A stretch of 64,000 bases of DNA from an uncultured Aquimonas sp. (GTDB lineage Bacteria > Pseudomonadota > Gammaproteobacteria > Xanthomonadales > Xanthomonadaceae): contig NZ_CALART010000080.1 of the NCBI RefSeq assembly GCF_937888285.1, positions 1 to 64,000 of the forward strand. Reading direction: 5' to 3'. Position numbers and translations under genes: made by a program. Shown in pieces: positions 46,184 to 54,325 of this stretch (the stretch's first letter is position 1; every line of letters begins with the position of its first letter). Below the pieces are notes generated by a model, which was given only the letters and a program-made list of their open reading frames with translations, was not told the origin of the DNA and searched no databases.

Positions 46184-47425
46184 CTAGCCGGCAGAAAGCG
46201 TCTTGAACATCAGCCAGCCCGCCGTGTAGAAGCCGAGCGCCGTGCCCATGTTGGTCAGGAAGAAGTTCAGCAGGGTGCGCGAGACGCGATTGCGGAACCA
46301 GCCCGCGGTGCTGGTGACATCGCGATGCAGATGCCCGAAGTCGGCGACCGTGGGCTTGCGGATCCAGGCTTCGATCAGCGCACTGACCATGCCCGAGGCC
46401 AGGGCCGGGTGCAGGGGCGTGACTGGCGACACGGCGAAGGCACCAAGGATCGAGAGTGGGTGTCCGCCGGCCAGCAGGCAGCCGATCGCCCCACCGGTGC
46501 CGGTGATCAGCACCCACTGCAGCAGCAGGTCCTTGCCCACGTCGAGGCCTTGGCTGAAGCCGTAGATGAAGCCACCCACGACCACGACTGCAAGGGCGAG
46601 GGTGATCCCGGTGCCCCAGTTCTTCGGTGGCGGCAGCTGGCGCAGGCTTTCGCGCAGTGCGCCGGGCTCGCGGGTGTCTTCGGCCAGATGCTGGGCGAGT
46701 CCGGCGAGATGGCCGGCGCCGATCACCACCAGCACGCGCTTGGCCGCCGGGTTCCGCGCAGCCTCCTGGCGCAGGGCTGCGGCCATGTACTGGTCGCGCT
46801 CGGCGATCAGGGCGCGGTAGAGCGGCTCGCGGTTCTTGGCGAACTCGCCGAAGGTCGACTCCAGCAGGTCGCCCTGCTTGAGCTTCTCGATCTCGTCCTC
46901 TTCGACCTTGTCGCTGACCAGCAGGCTGGCGGCCAGCCCGCTCATCATCATCAGCCGCTGCCAGAAGCCGACCGCGGCCGAGGTGCGCTTCAGCGTGGTG
47001 CTGACGTCGCGATCAACGCGCCAGACCGGCAGCCGCAGACGATCGCCTTCTTCGATGGCGGCGCGCATTTCCGCACCCGGCTCGACCCCCAGCTGTTCGG
47101 CGAGACGCCGCTGATAGGCGGACAGCGCGAGGTTGGCGGCGACGAAGCCGACCTTGCCTTCCTTGATGACCCGGAACAGATCGAGCTTGGCCAGCGCATC
47201 CGGATCGCGCATCGACTGGTAGCGCGGCTCGCACAGCTCCACCGCGATCGCATCGAAGCGCTGCTGCGCGGCCAGCGCGCGTACCGCGTCCACGCTGGCC
47301 TGCGAGACATGCGCCGTGCCGAGCAGGGTGTAGTGAACGCCATCGCGTTCGATCTCGGCGATCGGCTGGCCGGCGAGCGGGTCCTGCTCTGCCTCGCCGG
47401 CGAGGTCGGCCAGGGGCTCAGTCAC
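46184..47425 (-). CDS. TraB/PrgY-family membrane protein
   Basis: A 413-residue protein. The N-terminal TraB domain (residues about 25-240) has the family blocks LLGTAHVSQAS and AVELCEPRYQ and ends with VLVVIGAGHLAGL. Three to four hydrophobic helices follow in the C-terminal part (about 265-410). Enterococcal TraB/PrgY members reduce secreted pheromone activity and may be proteases; the function in gammaproteobacteria is unknown. The start is GTG, 8 bases inside the end of aguB. Its operon with two polyamine genes is noteworthy. Confidence 0.88.
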   Translation of the reverse strand: MTEPLADLAGEAEQDPLAGQPIAEIERDGVHYTLLGTAHVSQASVDAVRALAAQQRFDAIAVELCEPRYQSMRDPDALAKLDLFRVIKEGKVGFVAANLALSAYQRRLAEQLGVEPGAEMRAAIEEGDRLRLPVWRVDRDVSTTLKRTSAAVGFWQRLMMMSGLAASLLVSDKVEEDEIEKLKQGDLLESTFGEFAKNREPLYRALIAERDQYMAAALRQEAARNPAAKRVLVVIGAGHLAGLAQHLAEDTREPGALRESLRQLPPPKNWGTGITLALAVVVVGGFIYGFSQGLDVGKDLLLQWVLITGTGGAIGCLLAGGHPLSILGAFAVSPVTPLHPALASGMVSALIEAWIRKPTVADFGHLHRDVTSTAGWFRNRVSRTLLNFFLTNMGTALGFYTAGWLMFKTLSAG

Positions 47426-48314
47426 GGTAGCGCTTCAGCAGGTCGGCGTAGGCGTCGATGCGGCGGTCGCGCAGGAAGGGCCAGATCCGGCGCACGGCTT
47501 CCGAGCGCTTCAAATCCACATCGACGAGCAGCAGCGCATCGCTGTCGGTGTCGGCCTCGGCCAGGATCTCGCCCTGCGGGCCGAGCACGATCGAGCTGCC
47601 CCAGAAGCGGATGCCGCTGCCGCCGGTGGGCGAGGGCTCGAAGCCCGTGCGGTTGCAGCTCAGCACCGGCAGGCCGTTGGCGACCGCGTGGCCGCGGTGC
47701 GAGAGGATCCAGGCCATGCGCTGGCGGTCTTGTTCGTCCTGCACGTCGTTCGGGTCCCAGCCGATCGCCGTCGGATACAGCAGCAGCTCGGCGCCGGCCA
47801 GCGCCATCAGGCGCGCGGCTTCCGGGTACCACTGGTCCCAGCAGACCAGCACGCCGAGGCGACCGACCGAGGTGTCGATGGGCTCGAAGCCCAGGTCTCC
47901 GGGGGTGAAGTAGAACTTCTCGAGGAAGCCCGGATCATCCGGGATGTGCATCTTGCGGTACTTGCCCGCGATGCGGCCGTCGGCTTCGAACACCACCGCG
48001 GTGTTGTGGTACAGGCCGGCGGCGCGACGCTCGAACAACGAAGACACGATGACCACGCCATGCCGCTTCGCCAGCGCACCCAGCCGCTCGGTGCTCGGGC
48101 CAGGGATGGGTTCGGCGCGGTCGAACTCGTCCACGCTCTCGTGCTGGCAGAAGTAGGCGCCGTTGTGCAGCTCCTGCAGCAGCACCAGCTTGGCGCCTGC
48201 GGCGGCGGCTTCGGCCACGCGCGCCTCGATGCGTTCGAGGTTGGCCTCGACCGAGCCGCGGTCGCGATCCTGGATCAGGGCGACGCGCAGCGCATGCGTA
48301 TCAGACTTGCTCAT
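47418..48314 (-). CDS. aguB: N-carbamoylputrescine amidase (AguB)
   Basis: A 298-residue nitrilase-superfamily enzyme that hydrolyses N-carbamoylputrescine to putrescine, CO2 and ammonia. The E-K-C triad is visible: glutamate in LLQELHNGAYFC, lysine in YRKMHIPDDPGF and cysteine in VLVCWDQWYPEAAR. The last block and the YPTAIGWDP segment are characteristic of AguB rather than other nitrilases. It overlaps aguA by 14 bases and traB by 8, a tightly packed operon. Confidence 0.95.
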   Translation of the reverse strand: MSKSDTHALRVALIQDRDRGSVEANLERIEARVAEAAAAGAKLVLLQELHNGAYFCQHESVDEFDRAEPIPGPSTERLGALAKRHGVVIVSSLFERRAAGLYHNTAVVFEADGRIAGKYRKMHIPDDPGFLEKFYFTPGDLGFEPIDTSVGRLGVLVCWDQWYPEAARLMALAGAELLLYPTAIGWDPNDVQDEQDRQRMAWILSHRGHAVANGLPVLSCNRTGFEPSPTGGSGIRFWGSSIVLGPQGEILAEADTDSDALLLVDVDLKRSEAVRRIWPFLRDRRIDAYADLLKRYRD

Positions 48315-49347
48315 TCAGCACTCCTCGCGGCAGCTGCATGGTGATGCAGTGCAGGCTGCCGTTCTGCCAGATCAGCGGCCGGCAGGGCAGGGCGATGATC
48401 TGTCGGTCCGGGAAGGCGCGCGCCAGCACGGCCTGGGCCTCGGCATCGGCCGGGTCGCCATAGGCCGGCATCAGCACGGCGCCGTTGATGATCAGGAAGT
48501 TGGCGTACGACGCCGCCAGTCGACGGCCTTCGTCCAGGATCGGCTGCGCCCAGGGCAGCACGAACACCTCGTAAGGCTCGCCGTTCGACTGGCGCAGGGC
48601 GGCAATCTCCTGGCCCATCGTCGCCAGTTCGTCGAAGTGGCTGTCGGCCGGATCGCTGCAGCCCTGGTAGACGATGCGCGAGGGGCTCGCGAAGCGGGCC
48701 AGGGTGTCGATGTGGGCGTCGGTGTCGTCGCCTTCCAGATAGCCGTGGTCCAGCCACAGCACGCGGTCCTGGCGCAGCTCGCGACAGAGCAGCTCGGTCA
48801 CTTCGGCGCGCGAGCGGTCGGGATGGCGCTCGCTCAGGCAGTGCCAGGTCGACAGCAGGCTGCCGGCGCCATCGGTTTCGATGCCGCCGCCCTCCAGCGC
48901 GAAGTCGATGCGGCGCCGCTGCGCGTTCGATGCAAACACGCCGGCTGCGAACAGCTGCTCGACCAGGCGGTCATCGGCGCTGGCCTCGAACTTGCCGCCC
49001 CAGCCGGTGAAGCGGAAGTCGAGCAGCTCGAATCCATCCGCCGTTCGCACGGTGATCGGTCCGGAATCGCGCAGCCAGGTGTCGTCGTACTCGGCCTCGA
49101 CGCAGCGCAGCCGCGACAGATCAACGCCGCGCGCTGTGAGCAGGCCGCGCAGACGCGCTTCGAGCGCGGCATCGCGCACGCAGATCACGAGCGGCTGGAA
49201 GCGGGTGATGGCTGCCGCCAGCTCGACATAGGTGCCCTCGACCTCGTCGAGGCGCGGGGCCCAGTCGGTGTCGGCGTTCGGCCACGCGATCAACACCGCG
49301 GACTGGTCTTCCCACTCCGCGGGGAAACGCGCTGCAGCCTGGTTCAT
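48301..49347 (-). CDS. aguA: Agmatine deiminase (AguA)
   Basis: A 348-residue peptidyl-arginine-deiminase-fold enzyme that converts agmatine to N-carbamoylputrescine, the step before AguB. The catalytic cysteine is C334 in NGSLHCITMQLP; YDDTWLRDSGP and LEGGGIETDG supply the acid and substrate-binding residues, and DHGYLEGDDTDAHID the catalytic histidine. Together with AguB this gives the arginine decarboxylase-dependent route to putrescine; the decarboxylase gene is not in the window. The start overlaps the preceding small gene (ATGA). Confidence 0.95.
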   Translation of the reverse strand: MNQAAARFPAEWEDQSAVLIAWPNADTDWAPRLDEVEGTYVELAAAITRFQPLVICVRDAALEARLRGLLTARGVDLSRLRCVEAEYDDTWLRDSGPITVRTADGFELLDFRFTGWGGKFEASADDRLVEQLFAAGVFASNAQRRRIDFALEGGGIETDGAGSLLSTWHCLSERHPDRSRAEVTELLCRELRQDRVLWLDHGYLEGDDTDAHIDTLARFASPSRIVYQGCSDPADSHFDELATMGQEIAALRQSNGEPYEVFVLPWAQPILDEGRRLAASYANFLIINGAVLMPAYGDPADAEAQAVLARAFPDRQIIALPCRPLIWQNGSLHCITMQLPRGVLNEQV

Positions 49348-49712
49348 CCGTTCGGTTGTTCCTTGCGAATCGGGCCTTTCTCGTTTGGGCCGGCGCGGTT
49401 GACCACGGCGTTGACCACGTGGTTGTGCTCGAAATAGACCGTGAACTCGGGGTAGCTCCAGCGGGTGATGGGCGGCTGCTGCGGGCTGCTGCCGCCGACC
49501 GGAGCGTGCTTGGTGGTCGGCGCGCCGAACTGCGCTTCGACCTGGTTCATCAACATGCCGCGGCGCGGCAGGTTGGCGCCGCTGTGGGTGCGCTCCACCC
49601 GCTCGATCAACAGGACATCACCCTCGATGACGCGGTTGGTGGTGGACTGTGCGCTCGCAACGGCGCTGGACAGGGCGAAGCAGGCAACAAGACAGCCGAG
49701 ACTGCGCAACAT
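49344..49712 (-). CDS. Small secreted protein, BamE/SmpA-like fold possible
   Basis: A 122-residue protein with a signal peptide (MLRSLGCLVACFALSSAVAS, cleavage near ASAQS). The mature part reads GMLMNQVEAQFGAP, then PITRWSYPEFTVYFEHNHV. The GM-x4-V-x3-FG-P start resembles BamE/SmpA-type small periplasmic proteins, but no lipobox cysteine is at the processing site, so it would be soluble. Start ATG with GGAGA 9 bases upstream. It overlaps aguA (ATGA) and may be the first gene of the aguA-aguB-traB-DUF938 operon. Function unknown. Confidence 0.8.
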   Translation of the reverse strand: MLRSLGCLVACFALSSAVASAQSTTNRVIEGDVLLIERVERTHSGANLPRRGMLMNQVEAQFGAPTTKHAPVGGSSPQQPPITRWSYPEFTVYFEHNHVVNAVVNRAGPNEKGPIRKEQPNG

Positions 49713-49884
49713 CGTTCGATTCTCCGTCAGCGGTGGCGGACTCCCCAGCGCGGATTGTATGCCGATACGAGTGCAGGACCGCATTCGCGCCCGCGTGAGC
49801 CTCGATCGAAGCGCGGTGCCGGGCCCGCCGACCCGCAGTGGTGGGTGACTTCGTCGAGGGCAAGTGCGGCCGGAGCACTGCTTC

Positions 49885-49926
49885 GGTGTTACCCCATCGG
49901 GGTGACCATCTCCGGGTGACCCCACC
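49885..49926. promoter_or_regulatory. Operator-like cluster of GGT(G/T)ACC motifs upstream of the 50-kb cassette
   Basis: An imperfect inverted repeat GTTACCCC-ATC-GGGGTGAC (49888-49906) is followed by a second GGTGACC core 14 bases after the first (49901 and 49915). The cluster ends about 70 bases before the first cassette gene and reads like a site for a dimeric regulator. No -10/-35 pair is obvious nearby. Which protein binds is not known. Confidence 0.45.
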
Positions 49927-49994
49927 GAGCGGACTGTGCGTCAGCTCACATCGGCCTAGCCTCTGACCATCGTTCCGCCTGAGTGCCAGCCCTG

Positions 49995-50777
49995 ATGGAC
50001 ACCGGTCTTTCCCCGTCTGCGCAGAAGCCGCTTCGGCCCTTGCACGCCGAGGCAGGCCCCGCAGTGACGACGATGACGCCCGCGGTTGGCGAGGCCCTGC
50101 GTGTGGCCGCCGGTCTGGTTCGTCGCGCACTGCCGATGCTGCGACGGAACCTGCCGGGTGCGCTCCGCGAGTTGGCTGCAGAAGCAGAGATGCGCTCTGG
50201 CTGGGCCTCGCCGTTTGCCGACGACGCTTCTTCCGAACAGGAATCCGCCGCGCAGATCACCTTTCCCTGGCTTTCGGAGGAGGACCTGCTGGCCGATTCC
50301 GAGCTGTCGTCCGAGGCCCTGAACGCCCTTTGGGCCGGAAAGCAGGCGATGCCGGATGCGGAAGCGCTGGCCGAGGCCTTGCTGGGCCACGGCGCGCAAT
50401 TCGACTCTGAAGCCGAGGCCCTGGCATTTGCCGGGGGCTTGAGTCTGACCTTGAGCTGGCGCGCGCCACCGCCAGTGCTGCGCGTGCTGCCGGTCATCGC
50501 TCGCGGCAGCTGCCGACTCGTACACAGCCTGTATCGCTCGCCCCGCACGCGCCCGCTGTTGCCGGTAGTCGGCTGCATCGCGCGCGGTGCCCTGCGCGAT
50601 CTGTCGCGCAGAGCGCAGGCCGGCCACTCCGTTACTGCAGCGCGCGCCGCGGCTTCGCTGGCGGGGCGCGCGGCTTCCACGTTCCGCAATCCGCGTCTGC
50701 TGGCCGGCGCACTGGCGCGGATCTTCATTGTGCGCAAGCGCCTGAATCGCCGTGCGATCGCACGGGCCGAAGGCTGA
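49995..50777 (+). CDS. Unknown cassette protein 1 (paralogue of protein 2)
   Basis: About 260 residues, function not recognised. The first half is acidic (EEDLLADSELSSEALNAL, FDSEAEALAFAGG). The tail (about 155-260) is basic and proline-rich, with RSPRTRPLLPVVGCIARGAL and repeated alanine/arginine helices ending in RKRLNRRAIARAEG. That tail aligns by eye with the tail of the next gene (RSPHTRQLVRALPTVAR). There is no signal peptide or clear membrane anchor. From memory, similar acidic-front, 'AEAFxGALxPLAxxxxP' tail proteins exist in many bacteria without known function. The start is ATG 49995; GTG 49983 is possible, and no strong ribosome site is seen. First of a five-gene run on this strand. 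Confidence 0.7.
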   Translation: MDTGLSPSAQKPLRPLHAEAGPAVTTMTPAVGEALRVAAGLVRRALPMLRRNLPGALRELAAEAEMRSGWASPFADDASSEQESAAQITFPWLSEEDLLADSELSSEALNALWAGKQAMPDAEALAEALLGHGAQFDSEAEALAFAGGLSLTLSWRAPPPVLRVLPVIARGSCRLVHSLYRSPRTRPLLPVVGCIARGALRDLSRRAQAGHSVTAARAAASLAGRAASTFRNPRLLAGALARIFIVRKRLNRRAIARAEG

Positions 50778-50798
50778 TCCCCCCGAGAGGAGTTGAAC

Positions 50799-51497
50799 AT
50801 GAGCACCCCCTACATCACCGATGGCTTTGCCGAACCGACCCTGGACAGCTTCGAGGGCTTTGAAGGCTTCGAGGGTTTCGATGGCTTTGATGGCCTGGAT
50901 GGCCTCGATGGTCTCGATGGCTTCGATGGCGAGGACCCGGGTCAGTTTTTCGAGGGTCAGACGACGTCCGATGGCTTTCTTGATTTCGAGTACGAGACGC
51001 CGCCGGAGGCGGCCGCCGCAGGGGGCGAGATCGCCGCCGCCCGCCAGGCAGCAGCGCTGATGGAAATGGTCGTCGACCAGCTGGCGGAGGCGGAGGGCGA
51101 ATCCGAAGTGGACGACTTCTTCCCTGCCTTGGCCGCGCTCGCACCGCTGGCTGCCAAGGCCCTGCCGGTGCTGGGCAAGGTCGGCAAACTGGCCGCGCCC
51201 ATGATCAAGAAGGCGCTGCCGCACATCGGCCGCGGCATCCTTTCGATCGGCCGCAAGATCGTGCGCTCGCCGCACACCCGGCAGCTGGTGAGGGCGCTGC
51301 CGACCGTGGCGCGAAACGCGGCCGCCGATGTCGCCCGCCACTACGCGCGCACCGGCCAGATGTCGCCGCAGATCGCGGCCCGCGCCACTGCGCGGCAGGC
51401 CGCGCGCGTGCTGCGCACGCCGCAACGCTGCCGGCAGGCGATCCAGCGCAATCGAGCGATCAATCAGCGCGGCCCGCGGCCGGTGCGCTTTGCCTGA
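50799..51497 (+). CDS. Unknown cassette protein 2 with (F/L)(E/D)G tripeptide repeats
   Basis: A 232-residue protein of unknown function. Residues 18-44 are nine tandem tripeptides: three FEG, two FDG, three LDG and one FDG. An acidic linker follows, then a helix (ALMEMVVDQLAEAEGE), then the proline/glycine-punctuated hydrophobic-basic stretch PLAAKALPVLGKVGKLAAP (about 110-130) and RSPHTRQLVRALPTVAR. The tail is arginine-rich and shared with protein 1. The charge split (acidic front, basic tail) suggests self-assembly or partner binding. Start ATG 50799 with AGAGGAG upstream, the best ribosome site in the cassette. An in-frame TTG at 50793 is less likely. Confidence 0.78.
   Translation: MSTPYITDGFAEPTLDSFEGFEGFEGFDGFDGLDGLDGLDGFDGEDPGQFFEGQTTSDGFLDFEYETPPEAAAAGGEIAAARQAAALMEMVVDQLAEAEGESEVDDFFPALAALAPLAAKALPVLGKVGKLAAPMIKKALPHIGRGILSIGRKIVRSPHTRQLVRALPTVARNAAADVARHYARTGQMSPQIAARATARQAARVLRTPQRCRQAIQRNRAINQRGPRPVRFA
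50850..50930 (+). repeat. 9-base tandem repeat coding for F/L-E/D-G
   Basis: Nine degenerate copies of TTCGA(G/T)GGC-type units encode the tripeptide run in cassette protein 2. Third-position differences between units (TTC/TTT, GAG/GAA, GGC/GGT) suggest an old repeat kept at protein level rather than a fresh slippage tract. Confidence 0.8.
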
Positions 51498-51527
51498 TCG
51501 CGATTCACGCTGCCTCTGGAGAACTCC

Positions 51528-52970
51528 ATGCGCACGTCCATGCCTGATGGCCCGATCGAAGCTGTCGCCTTGGCCGAACCCCGGCTGGCCGTGCCCGGTC
51601 TGCGCCTGCCGGCGGGGCAGCGGGTCGGGCGCCTGAAGCAGCAATCCGGCGCGTCGGCAACCGTCGTTTCGCCGGTGCGACCGGCGGCTGCGGCCGAGGC
51701 CCTGGATGCTTCGGCGCAGCGCGCGCTGCGCCACTGGCTGCGCAGCCAGAAGGTCAATGCCCTGCAGTCCCTGCGGCTGCTGCGCGACTTTCGCATGGGC
51801 GAGTTCGGCAGTGCCGCGGGCAGCCCCGGTGCCGCCCATCTGCACGCAGCCAACCGACTGTTGAAGCGCGTGCGCGAGGTGGTCGCCGCCAATGCGAAGG
51901 CGCTGGCGGCATCCTGTGACCTGGCGCTGCAGAGGCCTGACCGCGGGCGCCTCGATCGGGTCAGCGAACTCAAGGAGGAGGGTGCGACCCTGATGGCCCA
52001 GGCCGAGAAGATCTGGCACGGGTACTGGTCGCTGTTCGGACAGCGACAGGGCGGCATGCTGGTGCGACTTCTGGCTGCGGACCGCATCGCGCTCGACTGC
52101 TATCAGTACGTCTATCAGGGCCTGGGCCGAGCCCGACCCATCCCCTCGCCGCCGCCGCTGAGCTATATGGAGGCCGGCGCCGGCCCGGCCACGTATCGGC
52201 GCGACGTGCGGCTGTCGAAGCTGGGGATGTTTCCCAACCCCTTTCCTCTGGTGAAGCTGCCAGACCATCGACTGGTGACACCTTGGACCCTCGGTGCGAT
52301 TCCGCATGAAGTCGCGCACAACCTGCAGGCCGATCTCGGCCTGTGGACGGCGGTGCCGAGGCGATTGCTGCGCGCCCTGCGCGCAGCCGGCCTGCCGCTG
52401 GAGGTGCGCAGGCCCTGGGTACGCTGGCAGAAAGAGATCTTCGCGGACCTGCTGAGCGTGCTGCTGATCGGTCCAGGGTATGTGGGCTCGATCACTGACG
52501 TGGTCGCCAAGTCACCGCGCTCGACCGTTGCCTGGAACCCGATGGCGGTACATCCGACGCCGTTCCTGCGGGTCTTGATCAACCTCGAACTGCTGCGCCG
52601 CATGGACTTCAAGAACGAGGCGCGCGCGCTGCGCCGCGCCTGGTTCGCGCTGCACCCGCCTGAACGCGCAAGCACGATTCCCTTCGCCTTGCGTCGCGCG
52701 TTTCGTCGCTGCGTTGGGCTGGTGGTCGAAGTGCTTGCGGAATCGCCGTATCCGCAGCTGGGTGGCAAGAGCCTGCGCCAGGTCGTGTGCTTCCGGCCGC
52801 AGGACCAGCAGGTCGCGGTCGAAGCTGCGCATCGCTTGGCTCGTGGCGCCGACCCCGGCATCGTGCCCGAGCGCTTCCTGCTCTCGGCGGTGCGATACGC
52901 CTTCGATCGGGGGCTGGCCTCGCCCGTCGCCCTCACCCGCAACTTCTACGCAACGCTAGGACGGAGATAA
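51528..52970 (+). CDS. Unknown cassette protein 3, gluzincin-like metallopeptidase candidate
   Basis: A 480-residue protein. The motif PHEVAHNLQADLG gives H260-E-x-x-H264, and E303 in WQKEIFADLL lies 38 residues later, matching the HExxH...E zinc site of gluzincins; D306 follows as in the ExxAD pattern of some families. Residues 60-220 are helical and basic. There is no signal peptide. I do not recognise the family as a whole and cannot exclude that the HEVAH match is chance, but the downstream E-x-x-A-D pattern makes that less likely. Start ATG 51528 with GGAG 6-7 bases upstream. The next gene starts 2 bases after the stop. Confidence 0.75.
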   Translation: MRTSMPDGPIEAVALAEPRLAVPGLRLPAGQRVGRLKQQSGASATVVSPVRPAAAAEALDASAQRALRHWLRSQKVNALQSLRLLRDFRMGEFGSAAGSPGAAHLHAANRLLKRVREVVAANAKALAASCDLALQRPDRGRLDRVSELKEEGATLMAQAEKIWHGYWSLFGQRQGGMLVRLLAADRIALDCYQYVYQGLGRARPIPSPPPLSYMEAGAGPATYRRDVRLSKLGMFPNPFPLVKLPDHRLVTPWTLGAIPHEVAHNLQADLGLWTAVPRRLLRALRAAGLPLEVRRPWVRWQKEIFADLLSVLLIGPGYVGSITDVVAKSPRSTVAWNPMAVHPTPFLRVLINLELLRRMDFKNEARALRRAWFALHPPERASTIPFALRRAFRRCVGLVVEVLAESPYPQLGGKSLRQVVCFRPQDQQVAVEAAHRLARGADPGIVPERFLLSAVRYAFDRGLASPVALTRNFYATLGRR

Positions 52971-52972
52971 CC

Positions 52973-54244
52973 ATGAGCGCTCTGAGTTTCCAACGACCGA
53001 TCGACCGCCCCGCACTGGTGAACAGCGTGCTCGGCAAGGTGTTCGGTGTGTCGCGCAGCGGCTTTCTGCGCGCCGGGCAAAGCCTGGGCGAGCTGGATGG
53101 CGGCGAATGGTCGCGCATTCTGAGTGGCTTTCGTCGCAGCGCCCCTATCGCACTCGACTCCCGCGGCGGTGTTCTCGACATTGCGCCGGCGGAGCGCGGT
53201 TCAGCAGTGAACGCCAGGGACCCGGTGTCCGCGACCTTGCTGCTTGAGCTGCGCTCGGTGCGTGCCGCACTCGCGCCGGCGCTCGCGCGGCTGCCCCATG
53301 TGACCTGCTTCGAGGAGGCCTGTGCCGAGGACGCGCGCACCCTCGGCGACATGATCCTGCTGTCGCTCGCGTCGCTGGAGCGCGCCATCAGCGATGCCGC
53401 TCCGGTCAACGAGCTGCGTTCGGACATCAGGGCGACCGCCAAGCTCGTCAAGCGTCTCGGCCGGCTGGTGAGCGGGACCACGCCAGAGACCGAGGTGATG
53501 CACATCAGTCTGCGCGCGTGCAGAGCCCGCCTGCGTGCACTGCTGACTCTGCTGGGAAAGCGTTGGCTGTCGGCGCCCGTAGCAGATGCCCTGCAGACGG
53601 TCGAGCAGTGCGGGCGCTGCATCGAAGAGGGGATTGCCGACGTGCACGAAACCGCGCGCGAGCTCGGCTTGGACGAATGCGAGATGGATCGCGTGCTGGT
53701 GTTCGAGTCGGAGACCAGCCTGCTGTCGATCCTGCAGGGTCTGGGGCGAAGCTGGGCACTCATCACCCAAATCGCTGGGCTTGAGGGTGGCGACGTGCTG
53801 ACAGAGGTCCGGCGAATCGCGATCGAGGCCTCCAAACGTATCGCTACACAGATGCAGGGAATCTCCGAGCACGATCTGGGCAAGGCGTTCGCGCTGGCAG
53901 ACGAGGATGCAGAGCGGCTGCACCGGACGCTGATACGCCTGCGTCTTCGCGCCGAGTGCTGTGCGGGGGAGCTTGCGCAGGTGATGCGCGGCCGGGCCCC
54001 AGCGGTGGACGTTCTCGAACAGCTCGATCCCGAAGTCGCAGCCGATCCTTCTTCGCGATCTGCCCGACTGTCAGCGTCCATTCCGCAGGTCTCGCAGCGC
54101 GCCGACGCGTCGGCGATGGAGTCCGCGAATCGCGCCGCTGCCAAGCCCAAGCGCACGCCCCCTGCGAGCGCGTCCGCTGCGAAAGCGGTGCCCGCTCCGC
54201 CCAGTGCGGATACGGCTCCCATGCAGGATCTCGAACGGGACTAG
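52973..54244 (+). CDS. Unknown cassette protein 4, helical
   Basis: A 423-residue protein of unknown function. The N-terminus (MSALSFQRPIDRPALVNSVL) has no signal peptide. Residues about 80-365 are predicted mostly helical, with cysteine-containing segments (HVTCFEEACAEDART, VEQCGRCIEEG, ECCAGELAQ). The last 60 residues are alanine-, proline- and serine-rich and probably unstructured. Start ATG 52973 with GGAG 7 bases upstream, two bases after the metallopeptidase candidate, so the two are almost certainly cotranscribed. Nothing in it points to enzyme activity. Confidence 0.75.
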   Translation: MSALSFQRPIDRPALVNSVLGKVFGVSRSGFLRAGQSLGELDGGEWSRILSGFRRSAPIALDSRGGVLDIAPAERGSAVNARDPVSATLLLELRSVRAALAPALARLPHVTCFEEACAEDARTLGDMILLSLASLERAISDAAPVNELRSDIRATAKLVKRLGRLVSGTTPETEVMHISLRACRARLRALLTLLGKRWLSAPVADALQTVEQCGRCIEEGIADVHETARELGLDECEMDRVLVFESETSLLSILQGLGRSWALITQIAGLEGGDVLTEVRRIAIEASKRIATQMQGISEHDLGKAFALADEDAERLHRTLIRLRLRAECCAGELAQVMRGRAPAVDVLEQLDPEVAADPSSRSARLSASIPQVSQRADASAMESANRAAAKPKRTPPASASAAKAVPAPPSADTAPMQDLERD

Positions 54245-54325
54245 CCCGTCAGCACATCCGCCCATCCAGCGCTTTCCGACGCATGGCCACGGTGAGTCCG
54301 AGGCCGTTCCACCGAGGATGCATCC

